This document shows, in pieces, positions 40,401-46,138 of a stretch of DNA of 64,000 bases. The stretch is from Liolophura sinensis (Eukaryota; Mollusca; Polyplacophora; Chitonida; Chitonidae): positions 75,294,028 to 75,358,027 of the forward strand of contig NC_088295.1 in assembly GCF_032854445.1 (NCBI RefSeq), written 5' to 3'. A program made the position numbers and the translations under genes. How positions within the stretch are numbered: the stretch's first letter is position 1; each line of letters opens with the position of its first letter. The notes beneath the pieces are model-generated. The model searched no databases, was not told the DNA's origin, and saw nothing but the letters and a program-made list of their open reading frames with translations.

Positions 40401-43400
40401 TCTATAGGTATTGGAGTCCAGAAATGTACACTTTAAAGCCAATACACAAAAGACTTATTTGTTACCAAAGAGCTTGTCTGTGTGAGACACATGAATGCAA
40501 AGGTTCAACTCAACGCATAAAGAACTGAAATCGTGAATTTGGTAATTTATGGGCGTTAATAGAGCATCAGCAATGCAACATCCATCTTGCGTCATTGTGC
40601 TTTACATGCATGTAAAACTTCAGGTCAATACATACAATACTTTTTAAGATACACTAAGTCAGGAATTGATTGATTTACGTTATTTAATATGCACACACCC
40701 AATCAACGATGAAATAACCCCCTCATGGTACTGTGCTCTGCATGTGATCAAACCCTGAGCTCAATACCTGCAGTACTGTTTGAGATACCACCCCTAACGC
40801 TTTGTTTAACATTGATTCTTGTACACAGTACACAGGAATTCAGTGTTCATGAAGTCAGGAATTCAGTGATTTTCAGTACTGTACACACTGAATCAAACCT
40901 AACATTTGGCTTACCATTACTTTATTATTGGACGCTGACGCCGACGCTCAGGGTACGACATAAGCCTTGCCTGTATTATGTACAGGTGAGCTCAAAAAGA
41001 CGCCGACGCTCAGGGTAGGACATAAGCCTTGCCTGTATTATATACAGGTGAGCTCAAAAAGACGCCGACGCTCAGGGTAGGACATAAGCCTTGCCTGTAT
41101 TATATACAGGTGAGCTCAAAAAGACGCCGACGCTCAGGGTACGACATAAGCCATGCCTGTATTATATACAGGTGAGCTCAAAAAGACGCCGACGCTCAGG
41201 GTACGACATAAGCCTTGCCTGTATTATGTACAGGTGAGCTCAAAAAGACGCCGACGCTCAGGGTACGACATAAGCCTTGCCTGTATTATATACAGGTGAG
41301 CTCAAAAAGACGCCGACGCTCAGGGTACGACATAAGCCTTGCCTGTATTATGTACAGGTGAGCTCAAAAAGACGCCGACGCTCAGGGTACGACATAAGCC
41401 TTGCCTGTATTATATACAGGTGAGCTCAAAAAGACGCTGACGCTCAGGGTACGACATAAGCCATGCCTGTATTATATACAGGTGAGCTCAAAAAGACTTA
41501 ACATACATATAAATCCTATTAGTTGAACAAATGTAGAAATTTTACTTTGTTTTTTTTTTTTGTGTTTAACCTGACTACATGTGCGAGTACTTCGACATCT
41601 GTCTCTTGACTTACATTCTCATTAATTAGCGTTTCTTTCCGCTGAATGCAGCCCCAGGTGGCTATACCAATCGCGATGACTTTCTTCTGTGAAGTTTGTG
41701 CTAGCCCGTAGTCCCGTACAGCCTCCCCTACATGCTTCATCACCCCGGCATGTGTTCCTCCAGTGATGATCCATGCTCCTGTTTACACAATATGGTAGAC
41801 ATAAAATACACAGTTTACTTCTCAAATTCTTCTGTATTCAAATTTTTTTGTAACCAGGTTTTCTTGTCTTAGTTTTATGAGTAACATTAGTTCTTAGTTC
41901 ATTTAAAATACTCTCCTTGTGACAAATGTTAAGTCATAGCATGTTGCAGAAAAATTAAGGGGCGTAATGAAAATAAACTACTGTTAAAAACAGCCTGAAA
42001 TTTCACTGACAAATTATTAAATCTGACACAGTCTCAAATAATCAATTCTGGCACACTGACAAACAGGGAGATGGTACTGAATTTTGGTGGATTACACCAC
42101 ATGTCCTGTAGTAAGGCCTTATGGCACACAGAATTATTACAATCTGTTAACACAAACATTAAGATAACAGAGGCTATTTTAGGTAACACTGTAAATCTAA
42201 TTTCTTGTAACTGTTTTCATTTTCAGAAAAAAGACACTGTATAAGTCATAATCACATAAACTGGCACAACTTACACAACCATTTTATTCAAGTTATGAAA
42301 AACTGACTCTTTAGAGAGAACAAGGACTCAAATTTCTAAAGCTCTCTGATGTTTTACGGTTAAAAACCATGTTTCCTAGGTTTCACAGTTAAAGCCCTAC
42401 CACAGTTTCACTTATACGCTGATTTTGTTGACTCACCTGTGCTCTGTGCAGCCTTCATCAGGCCTCTCCTGAAGACCTCCTTAAGTCTGGGTTTCATGAG
42501 GAAATTTTTGGCTCCACCAGTAACAGAGATGAGGAGGTTGGGATGCTCTAAGTCCCAGTGGTTCATCATCAGCTGGAGCAGGAGGCCAGTGTCCGTCTTG
42601 TGGTCCACTCGTACATACTGAAACACAAAGCGGGAGACGCCATAGACCTCACATACAGTTCATGTACATGTACTGTGAATTCTGGTTTGTCTTTATGAAG
42701 TTACTTCAAAACCATAGGAATGACACATCTTGTGCTTCACACACGCATACTTCTGAAACAGGGAGAGTCAGAATGAGTCAAAACCTGGGAAACAGTTGAT
42801 TTTAAGTGAAATCCCGTCTCTCAACCTGAATTTTCGTCTGATAAGATGATATAGAATAAACCACGATAAGCTGATTGTGGAAATAGGATTTCCTGAGTTA
42901 AAGCTTTACTTCAATACAGCAATGGTTTATAGGCTCGAATGAATGTGTTTATACCTAAAATTCAGTAAGCCTACGCATATGAACACCATGCAGCGATGAT
43001 ACTGTATCCATGTATTTTGGGACAACAGGGTGACATGAATGTAAAGATTTGAGAAACGAAACACTTCATGTACCTTGCCAATTTTCTGTCCAAACCCGAC
43101 AAACTCTATGTCTCCGAACGCATTGGTTGGCACTCTCATGGTGTGTGTTTCTTCCCTCCATGGCTCCTCTGGACGGGGATTGTCCAAGGCAGCTGAGGAA
43201 TGCTCAGATCTCTTGTATCCACAATAACATTTTGGGTGAGAACTCCCGTGGGGGCTGTTTAATAACAAAAGGGGACTTATCTACATTGCGTATGCAGTAA
43301 ATATCCTGTAAACTTCATTAATTTTTTTCATTACTACCCAGCTGAGCTACAGAACAGAAAAGTGATTAATTGGTGAAAAATCGTGTGTACATGGTTTACT

Positions 43401-45792
43401 GTTACTGCATGTCACCTAAGTCTGGCCTGTAAAAATGCACTGTTACATGCACAAAAAGTCCTTAACGTTATACTTTTGATGTCAACAGTTTCTCTGATAA
43501 CAAAGTACTCAGACTTGACAAAAAACTCTTAAGTGGTTGTGTAAGATTGAGGAATTAATCAGAAGGTTATTGACAGACCTTCCCATGTACACCCAGAAAG
43601 GAAGATCGACATGCACCATGGGCTGATTTGTGATTTTAATACTGTAATCAGTGACATGTACTGTGAAAACCTGTAAGAAAACCTGCGTGAAAACCTTGGG
43701 TTTGTTATGTTATGTCAAGACTGTATGTAAAAACTGTTCAATAGTTTTCAGCTCTGTGAATTAACACTACATGTAGTAGTCCTTCACTAGTAATTGACTA
43801 ATGTCTTATGCTGTACTGAAGGTTATTTCACTCATAGAACGGGGGCCAAAATTATGATGGGAGGTAGCCGGGCTTGAACCTGTGGGAAACCCACATCCAT
43901 ACGCAGATGTAGCAGACCAGAGAGGAAGCCAGCATGAGCTGGACTTGAACTCACAGCGATCACATTAGTGAGAGGCTGCTGTGTCATTGCACTGTGCTGG
44001 CATGCTAACCACTTCAGCCATGGGGACCTCACACTACATGTAGAAATATTCATTAATGGACTTGAATAAAACTGGTCAAATTGCAAAGAAAGTTCAATAT
44101 TACATTTCAGACAACTGATTTCAAGGAGAAGACAGCACCTGGATAAAACATATTTCAATCAAAAGCAGGATACTCAAGCTTCTAAAAAGTACCATACCTT
44201 ATTATTTTAATGAGATTTCACCGAATAACATGCAGAACAAAATTACAATACTGCACAAATGGCTGGTGTGAGTCGAGGGCGCCATCTTGAGAATTTTATC
44301 CAATCAAACACACTGCTATCTGACTGTGCAGCCTAAGCTGTGACATAGCATTTACCCATTCACTCCATGAAGTGACATATGACAACACAGAACTACTGCA
44401 TAAGACATCATTTTGAGATCATTTACAACAATTTTGTTACGTACAGCCAAAGGGCCATTTCACAAAGTGTTGCATGTGGAGCAGAGTGAGTGCTTGGGGT
44501 TTAACATCGTACTCAACAATTTTTCAGTCATATGACGACATGTGGAGCAGATCTGTATCATTTATGTACCACGTAAAATCAGCCATGTAGGCCCTAATAC
44601 TCAATGACAGTATCGCAAATTAGTCAGTTGCATACCGTCTCGGCTCAAACCACATTCATCTCCTTATTGGGCAAATACATTTTTGTCCTTCATTTTAGCG
44701 TTTAGTCAGCAGCTTCTAAACAACAAATATCAGAGTTGGTGCAAAATTCATTAGGGATGCTGAAGGTTAATGGGAATGAGAAGACAGCATGTCATTGGAT
44801 AACGCTTGAAATTAAATCTTATGATCTAATTTTCTTGTCCTAATTTATTACGAATGAAGAATTTAAATTTTGCTCATTCGTCTTTCTCACATACGACGCA
44901 TGTTTTTTCTGTTTTCTTTCATCAAATCCAGTACAATTATTGAAACGCCTTGTTCACGCCCACGTGCTTTCTCTGACATCTGCAATAACTAGGTCAGCAC
45001 TGCTTTCAACTTAGAAGCCACTACTGCAAAACTGAAGTTTAAAATCCAGTGGCAGTCGAAAGTCAAGATCAGCCTCAGTGGTGCTTAGATTGATTTCCAT
45101 TTGTTTCAGAACTGAGCATGAATCTAGTTGTACAACAATCCTATTGTAATCTTGTAAACATTTAACAGTGGTCCAAATCACCAGCACAACTCCTCTGGAA
45201 GCTACGACCTGAACCAGGAATACCCGGGCCGTGCATTTTCAGCTAGGTTATTTAAACATAGTCGCTGGAGTTCCTTGTAAATGACATAGTAAGCCTACTG
45301 TATCAGCATTTCAAACAGAGGAAAAAATATTCTTCCAGTATGTCAATTTGCGAGAAAACTATATTTATCACTTTGGCCTTCATCGCCGAATTATTATCTG
45401 CCAAATAGGCTACTGCTTAGACTATTATATGGAAAATGCCATCTAAGTTGGAGAGCTAGAGTAAACATGATGTTACCTTACTCTCGATAATGGAGACGCT
45501 CTGAAGCTCTGTCAAGACAAAGTTTCACCCAATATTTACTGGGTTGAAAGAAATCTAATACTTTGAATGGTAGACTGCGAGTAGACATAAACATTAGCCA
45601 GGTGCTGTCATTCAGTTTAACCTCTTTCTGTGTATATACAGAAATGTATGTGTTTATACTGACAATATAGTATCAGTCAACTTACGCCTGTCCGGACCCC
45701 TCTTCTTCTCGGGGTTTGTAACGTGAGCATACTCTGCATTTCAGGTGACTTCTTATCCACTTGATCTCATTGTTCTGTACATAAAACGCCAT
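10350..45792 (-). CDS. TRPM2: TRPM2-like cation channel with C-terminal NUDT9-homology domain (33 coding exons)
   Basis: Predicted plasma-membrane Ca2+-permeable channel gated by ADP-ribose and Ca2+ (family knowledge). Coding exons, in gene order: 45792-45686, 43254-43074, 42617-42437, 41778-41615, 40051-39868, 39253-39141, 38875-38778, 38374-38169, 37699-37599, 37040-36906, 35784-35634, 34840-34731, 33724-33621, 32806-32581, 32166-32074, 30664-30594, 30209-30095, 29200-29072, 28499-28245, 27584-27410, 26734-26578, 25204-25014 (or 24390-24191), 22263-22128, 20312-20171, 19501-19384, 17736-17722, 15118-14961, 14149-14058, 13319-13125, 12397-12292, 11570-11427, 10953-10840, 10466-10350. Summed length is 4584 nt (1527 aa plus stop); human TRPM2 is about 1500 aa. 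TRPM homology region is about residues 36-690, S1-S6 about 690-1017, TRP helix 1019-1083, coiled coil 1084-1175 and NUDT9-H about 1260-1527. The Ca2+-site residues E820, Q823, N845 and D848 match human E843, Q846, N869 and D872. All junctions are GT/AG with matching phases. A possible AATAAA signal lies at 9963-9968. Confidence 0.93.
10840..10953 (-). CDS. TRPM2: TRPM exon 32 (residues 1452-1489), NUDT9-H
   Basis: Encodes [20 protein letters not shown], almost identical to the human [18 protein letters not shown] motif of the ADP-ribose pocket. Phase 0 in and out. Confidence 0.96.
11427..11570 (-). CDS. TRPM2: TRPM exon 31 (residues 1404-1451), Nudix box
   Basis: Carries the Nudix box GFCDPGQ ... 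RSEFTQEAL (1404-1425). Against Gx5Ex7REUxEE the E is Q1410, the R is S1418, E1419 is kept, the next E is Q1422 and E1423 is kept. Phase 0 in and out. Confidence 0.94.
11899..12248 (-). mobile_element. SINE family 2 copy with 14-bp target-site duplication (TRPM intron)
   Basis: The (GAGT)n tail is on the left; the body has ACTCAACAATTTTTCAGTC and GTCATATGACG, and the tRNA-like head is on the right (GATCCTGGATC, GCTCTACC). Direct repeats CATTATTATATAGG at 885-898 past 11000 and 249-262 past 12000 flank it, so it inserted as a unit. Confidence 0.88.
12292..12397 (-). CDS. TRPM2: TRPM exon 30 (residues 1368-1403), NUDT9-H
   Basis: Encodes [18 protein letters not shown]. Unlike human TRPM2 (HWALPGG) it keeps the WAFPGG sequence typical of NUDT9 hydrolases. 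Phase 2 in, phase 0 out. Confidence 0.94.
13125..13319 (-). CDS. TRPM2: TRPM exon 29 (residues 1303-1368), NUDT9-H
   Basis: Encodes [19 protein letters not shown] and [15 protein letters not shown], near-diagnostic for the NUDT9/TRPM2 C-terminal family. Phase 2 in and out. Confidence 0.96.
13440..13650. repeat. Degenerate A/G-rich repeat in TRPM intron
   Basis: Irregular repetition of AGCAAGTAAAG and GAAGCACA-type words on the plus strand. No fixed period. Confidence 0.4.
14058..14149 (-). CDS. TRPM2: TRPM exon 28 (residues 1273-1303), NUDT9-H N-lobe
   Basis: Encodes [13 protein letters not shown], comparable to EFLIYDPPFYTA of human TRPM2. Donor gtgagtag. Phase 0 in, phase 2 out. Confidence 0.92.
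14961..15118 (-). CDS. TRPM2: TRPM exon 27 (residues 1220-1272), entry to NUDT9-H
   Basis: Encodes the basic linker [19 protein letters not shown], then [19 protein letters not shown], where human TRPM2 has RFPVPNEKVPWE. Phase 1 in, phase 0 out. Confidence 0.93.
15300..15400 (-). mobile_element. SINE family 1, partial
   Basis: Contains TTATACGACGGCGG, CAGCACTATGGTGGG and GGGGGAAACCCACGACCATC of family 1. It has an internal deletion, and both ends are missing. Confidence 0.75.
15643..15778 (+). mobile_element. SINE family 1, 5'-truncated copy
   Basis: Plus-oriented central domain (CTGCGGATGGTCGTGG, CTCCCACCATAATG) ending in GGCGTAAAACACC and a short A-rich tail. Confidence 0.75.
16502..16587 (+). 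repeat. 86-bp dispersed duplication, copy 1
   Basis: Differs at only a few positions from 17229-17314 in the same intron. Confidence 0.85.
16754..16905 (+). repeat. 49-bp tandem array, 3 copies
   Basis: The unit contains AAAATGTATGTAAAACATAG and ends GGTGGTCAGTTGGGACCAACT; adjoining units form an AGTTGG/CCAACT inverted repeat at each junction. Confidence 0.85.
17229..17314 (+). repeat. 86-bp dispersed duplication, copy 2
   Basis: Partner of 16502-16587, 727 bp away in the same orientation. Confidence 0.85.
17722..17736 (-). CDS. TRPM2: TRPM exon 26: 15-nt microexon
   Basis: Adds five residues (AKHKP by split codons) to the Lys-rich linker before the NUDT9-H domain. It has a ttccacag acceptor, a gtaatgc donor, and phase 1 in and 1 out. 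Because it is a multiple of three and symmetric in phase it could be skipped cleanly. Confidence 0.65.
18215..18405 (-). mobile_element. SINE family 1, internally deleted copy
   Basis: Has TTATTTGATTGGTGTTTTAC, the central domain and the AACTCACAGCGACCGCA part of the head; the GGGCAGAGCCC segment is missing. Confidence 0.8.
19384..19501 (-). CDS. TRPM2: TRPM exon 25 (residues 1176-1215), linker
   Basis: Encodes [19 protein letters not shown], a linker after the coiled coil. Acceptor tttatag, donor gtatgtt. Phase 0 in, phase 1 out. Confidence 0.85.
20171..20312 (-). CDS. TRPM2: TRPM exon 24 (residues 1128-1175), coiled coil
   Basis: Encodes [15 protein letters not shown] and later [10 protein letters not shown], matching the human coiled-coil LEEQ segment. 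In TRPM channels this helix drives tetramer assembly. Phase 2 in, phase 0 out. Confidence 0.92.
20575..20730 (+). mobile_element. SINE family 1, 5'-truncated copy
   Basis: Plus orientation, from GAAGGTCTTCCAGCAACCTG through the central domain to CAATCAAATAAATAAA. Confidence 0.8.
20908..21075 (-). mobile_element. SINE family 1, partial
   Basis: TTTATTTGATGGGTGTTTTA, TACTCAAGAATATTTC and GGAGAGGAAGCCA identify family 1; the rest is diverged. Confidence 0.75.
21120..22127 (-). repeat. About 72-bp minisatellite of exon 23 donor copies, about 12 units
   Basis: On the minus strand each unit carries an AG|GTAAGT-type donor (usually CACTTCCAG|GTAAGTNA), then ACTGTG..GTATGAAACT, CATAAAGACTC and GTTTACCTGTGTCTTAA. 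Units alternate between two types, giving a dimer of about 145 bp. The array begins at the true donor of exon 23 (ATGTCAG|GTAAGTG ... GTATAAAACTGTC), and the unit near 21390 still reads ATGTCAG|GTAAGTGAC, so the exon end is part of the unit. Confidence 0.88.
22128..22263 (-). CDS. TRPM2: TRPM exon 23 (residues 1083-1128), post-TRP helix
   Basis: Encodes [20 protein letters not shown], a charged helix that aligns with the human segment ending in ENYLQ after the TRP domain. Donor CAG|gtaagtg. Phase 1 in, phase 2 out. Its junction is the seed of the 72-bp array downstream. Confidence 0.9.
23850..23875. repeat. A-run/T-run pair
   Basis: A run of A followed directly by a run of T, which can fold into a perfect short hairpin. 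Confidence 0.6.
24191..24390 (-). CDS. TRPM2: TRPM alternative exon 22b (TRP helix, WYF form)
   Basis: 200 nt, phase 2 in and phase 1 out. Encodes [19 protein letters not shown] then RPPLPPP, followed by a Cys/Arg-rich tail ([12 protein letters not shown]). The acceptor has a very long pyrimidine tract ending gctttag; the donor is gtaagtca. About half of the first 42 residues equal exon 22a, but the TRP-box Lys is Tyr. Either exon keeps the frame, whereas using both or neither shifts it. Confidence 0.88.
25014..25204 (-). CDS. TRPM2: TRPM alternative exon 22a (TRP helix, WKF form)
   Basis: 191 nt, phase 2 in and phase 1 out. Encodes [19 protein letters not shown] then RPPLPAP, with the TRP-box Trp1033, Lys1034 and Arg1038 like vertebrate TRPM channels. 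It ends CLTKPSGFS. The acceptor has a tctttttccag tract and the donor is gtaagtac. It is homologous and phase-equivalent to exon 22b, and is treated as the default form because its TRP box is the more conventional. Confidence 0.9.
26578..26734 (-). CDS. TRPM2: TRPM exon 21 (residues 967-1019), pore turret and S6
   Basis: Encodes a turret with C971 and C986, spaced as expected for the TRPM pore disulfide, a sequon NNT, and S6 ending [15 protein letters not shown]. Phase 1 in; ends in phase 2, which suits both alternative exons that follow. Confidence 0.95.
27410..27584 (-). CDS. TRPM2: TRPM exon 20 (residues 909-967), S5 and pore
   Basis: Encodes S5 ([19 protein letters not shown]) and the pore helix and filter [15 protein letters not shown]. 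The filter is FGE (957-959) with further acidic residues, where human TRPM2 has FGQ. Donor gtattag. Phase 0 in, phase 1 out. Confidence 0.94.
27604..27670 (+). repeat. About 21-bp tandem repeat, 3 copies
   Basis: AGAACATGGTTACAAAAAAC-type unit, next to TRPM exon 20. Confidence 0.75.
27793..27900 (-). mobile_element. SINE family 1, tail-side fragment
   Basis: TTATTTGATTGGTGTTTTAC through GGCAGAGCCCACGAGGAACC; truncated before the head. Confidence 0.8.
28245..28499 (-). CDS. TRPM2: TRPM exon 19 (residues 824-908), S3, S4 and S4-S5 linker
   Basis: Encodes [17 protein letters not shown] (S3, with Ca2+-site N845 and D848), [20 protein letters not shown] (S4) and [13 protein letters not shown] (S4-S5 linker). 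Phase 0 in and out. Confidence 0.95.
29072..29200 (-). CDS. TRPM2: TRPM exon 18 (residues 781-823), S2 with Ca2+ site
   Basis: Encodes [18 protein letters not shown] and ends IFVEELRQ. E820 and Q823 match human TRPM2 E843 and Q846, two ligands of the cytosolic-side Ca2+ site. Phase 0 in and out. Confidence 0.93.
29489..30094 (-). repeat. 33-bp minisatellite seeded at the exon 17 donor, about 17 units
   Basis: The minus-strand unit is CTGGTGAGTTCTAGACATAA followed by ATCACTTCATGAT. The true junction reads ACAATGTG|GTGAGTGCTGG GCATAAATCA, and the first copy next to it reads ATAATGTG|GTGAGTTCTAGAC ATAAATAA, so exon end and donor are both in the copy. A five-unit block of about 164 bp occurs twice in a row (near 29630 and 29794). 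Confidence 0.9.
30095..30209 (-). CDS. TRPM2: TRPM exon 17 (residues 742-780), start of S2
   Basis: Encodes [17 protein letters not shown], matching the human FFTAPVVVFHLN entry into S2. Donor gtgagtgctgg. Phase 2 in, phase 0 out. The exon-end/donor junction is the apparent seed of the 33-bp array in the next intron. Confidence 0.9.
30594..30664 (-). CDS. TRPM2: TRPM exon 16 (residues 719-742), S1-S2 linker
   Basis: Short linker exon, rich in His, Arg, Gln and Met, with no recognisable motif. It is supported by a gcag acceptor, a gtaagtg donor and phase agreement with both neighbours (0 in, 2 out). Confidence 0.75.
31102..31465 (-). mobile_element. SINE family 2, full-length copy with target-site duplication
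   Basis: The minus strand begins with a tRNA-like head (GATAGCTTAGTTGGTAGAGC, later GGATCAATCC) and ends in the GTCATATGACTG tail domain. Flanks are CATCCTCATTAGG (31089-31101) and CATCCTCGTTAGG (31466-31478), a 13-bp duplication with one change. Confidence 0.9.
32074..32166 (-). CDS. TRPM2: TRPM exon 15 (residues 688-718), S1
   Basis: Encodes the hydrophobic helix [20 protein letters not shown], which fits S1 of the channel, followed by a charged linker. Phase 0 in and out. Confidence 0.9.
32581..32806 (-). CDS. TRPM2: TRPM exon 14 (residues 612-687), pre-S1
   Basis: Encodes [16 protein letters not shown] and [19 protein letters not shown], the conserved segment before S1. Phase 2 in, phase 0 out. 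Confidence 0.94.
32930..33500 (+). repeat. Dispersed, internally repeated element of about 190-bp units
   Basis: Three diverged units share a TGTGCTTTA[CA]ATGTATA word, a GATACCACC..TAACATTTAC word and a GAATATGCACTCAGCGCATC-like word. The same words recur at 40470-40910. Confidence 0.65.
33621..33724 (-). CDS. TRPM2: TRPM exon 13 (residues 578-612), MHR4
   Basis: Encodes [16 protein letters not shown], comparable to the human DCIAAALACSKILKEL. Donor gtaagtc. Two acceptors 3 nt apart (ctgag and ctgagcag) allow start at 33724 or 33721, adding or removing one Gln without a frameshift. Confidence 0.9.
34066..34730 (-). repeat. About 65-bp minisatellite seeded at the exon 12 donor, about 10 units
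   Basis: The minus-strand unit contains CCAAACTGTTCTGGGAAAAG, GCTTAAGTAAGCTTGGGAGC and ATTCTGAACAAAC. The true junction reads CCAAACTGTTCTGGGAGGAA TCTAAG|GTAAGCTTCAGG ... GAGCATTCTGAACAA. The copies thus include the last 26 nt of exon 12 in degraded form and the donor, where AAG|GTAAGC has become AA|GTAAGC. Confidence 0.9.
34731..34840 (-). CDS. TRPM2: TRPM exon 12 (residues 541-577), MHR4
   Basis: Encodes [20 protein letters not shown], the conserved LLxWAxxxNRRE motif. Donor gtaagctt. Phase 1 in, phase 0 out. The last 26 nt of this exon and its donor are iterated in the minisatellite that fills the start of the next intron. Confidence 0.93.
35634..35784 (-). CDS. TRPM2: TRPM exon 11 (residues 491-541), MHR3/4 linker
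   Basis: Encodes a less conserved linker with [13 protein letters not shown], comparable to the human segment LLGDFTQPLYPR. Donor gtgagaa. Phase 0 in, phase 1 out. Confidence 0.88.
36906..37040 (-). CDS. TRPM2: TRPM exon 10 (residues 446-490), MHR3
   Basis: Encodes [18 protein letters not shown], the conserved ankyrin-like FVKLFLENG segment. Donor gtatgtg. Phase 0 in and out. Confidence 0.94.
37599..37699 (-). CDS. TRPM2: TRPM exon 9 (residues 412-445), MHR3
   Basis: Encodes [18 protein letters not shown], the conserved LAWNR(V/I)DIA segment of TRPM. Phase 1 in, phase 0 out. Confidence 0.93.
38169..38374 (-). CDS. TRPM2: TRPM exon 8 (residues 343-412), MHR2/3
   Basis: Encodes [20 protein letters not shown], corresponding to the LLTVF...DVDVAIL segment of TRPM2. 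Phase 2 in, phase 1 out. Confidence 0.93.
38778..38875 (-). CDS. TRPM2: TRPM exon 7 (residues 311-343), MHR2
   Basis: Starts [13 protein letters not shown], the TRPM GSGRVAD motif. Donor gtctgtg is a weaker match to consensus than the other donors. Phase 0 in, phase 2 out. Confidence 0.9.
39141..39253 (-). CDS. TRPM2: TRPM exon 6 (residues 273-310), MHR2
   Basis: Encodes [16 protein letters not shown] and GTPAVIVQ, matching the glycine-rich segment of the TRPM nucleotide-binding fold. Donor gttagaa. Phase 1 in, phase 0 out. Confidence 0.92.
39868..40051 (-). CDS. TRPM2: TRPM exon 5 (residues 212-273), MHR1/2
   Basis: Encodes [15 protein letters not shown] (residues 231-245) and FGVEIPFR, the best conserved TRPM N-terminal signature. 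Donor gtaatac. Phase 0 in, phase 1 out. Confidence 0.94.
40258..40410 (-). mobile_element. SINE family 1, degenerate tail-side fragment with partial duplication
   Basis: Contains TTTATTTATCTGACTAGTGT, GTGCTCAAGAATGTTTCACT and, 60 bp later, a second TTCAAAATTCTTTCACTTAC. Confidence 0.6.
40470..40910 (+). repeat. Second copy of the dispersed element seen at 32930-33500
   Basis: Shares GCGTCATTGTGCTTTACATG, GAGATACCACCCCTAACGC and CATTGATTCTTGTACACAGT-like words with the copy 7 kb away. No coding capacity seen. Confidence 0.65.
40923..41497 (+). repeat. 62-bp tandem array, 9 copies, with an internal hairpin
   Basis: The unit is GACGCCGACGCTCAGGGTAC, GACATAAGCCTTGCCTGTAT and TATGTACAGGTGAGCTCAAA plus AA. 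Copies are nearly identical, differing mainly at TATGTAC/TATATAC and CTTGCC/CATGCC. In the TATATAC copies CCTGTAT and ATACAGG form a 7-bp stem with a 3-nt loop. It lies in TRPM intron 4 and does not resemble the flanking exon junctions. Confidence 0.92.
41615..41778 (-). CDS. TRPM2: TRPM exon 4 (residues 157-211), MHR1
   Basis: Encodes [19 protein letters not shown] and a GIATWG motif, typical of TRPM MHR1. Donor gtaagtc. Phase 1 in, phase 0 out. The 62-bp tandem array at 40923-41497 follows in the next intron. Confidence 0.93.
42437..42617 (-). CDS. TRPM2: TRPM exon 3 (residues 97-157), MHR1
   Basis: Encodes [13 protein letters not shown] and [16 protein letters not shown], which are hallmark TRPM N-terminal sequences of the SLOG-like nucleotide-binding fold. 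Donor gtgagtc. Phase 0 in, phase 1 out. Confidence 0.93.
43074..43254 (-). CDS. TRPM2: TRPM exon 2 (residues 36-96), CxCGY motif
   Basis: Encodes HPKCYCGY followed by [15 protein letters not shown], the conserved start of the TRPM homology region. The acceptor is ttattaaacag and the donor gtacatg. Phase 2 in, phase 0 out. Confidence 0.9.
43785..44031 (-). mobile_element. SINE family 1, diverged copy with tRNA-like head
   Basis: Has GTACTGAAGGTTATTTCACT, GGGAAACCCACATCCAT, TGGACTTGAACTCACAGCGA and the head end CTAACCACTTCAGCCATGG. Confidence 0.8.
44485..44538 (-). mobile_element. SINE family 2 tail fragment inserted with 12-bp target-site duplication
   Basis: Only 54 bp of element ((GAGT)n tail and the ACTCAACAATTTTTCAGTC domain). 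It lies between identical CATGTGGAGCAG copies at 44473-44484 and 44539-44550, so it is a 5'-truncated retrotransposition and not a decayed long copy. Confidence 0.9.
45686..45792 (-). CDS. TRPM2: TRPM exon 1 (start codon; residues 1-36)
   Basis: The ATG is at 45792-45790, with an in-frame TAG a few codons upstream, and the protein opens [19 protein letters not shown]. The W-I pair matches the TRPM N-terminal Trp-Ile before the Cys-rich CxCGY motif. The donor is gtaagttg and the exon ends in phase 2. An acceptor-like tract (tatgtacag) 18 nt inside the exon could let an upstream exon join at 45774, so this start is likely but not certain. The leader is shorter than in human TRPM2. Confidence 0.7.
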
Positions 45793-46138
45793 ACATACAG
45801 GAGACTATATCTGCATTTCATCTACGTTAAATGTAAATCTTCACAACATAATAATGTTAGTAATGTAGTCGAATTTTATCATCAGTATGCTTTGATTTCT
45901 TTGAAAATTTAAAAATAATGTTCAAAATTACAAACCAGTGCAAACTTGAATCCCCTGTCCTCAAGAGAACGGTGAATACCAGTGGTGCACCAAAAACATT
46001 AGGGTCCCAAACAGTAAGCTATTTACACCCGAATTTTGTGTGAAACTTGTGTGCTAGTAAAAATGCTGCGAGCCATCATGGTGTTCTGAAGAGGCAAGAC
46101 GGTTTACAGGAAATCAGTCCACATTTAGCGTTAAAACA

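Noticed and set aside
40923-41497. CRISPR-like repeat array
   Set aside because: The units are contiguous with no unique spacers and sit in a eukaryotic intron; it is a minisatellite.
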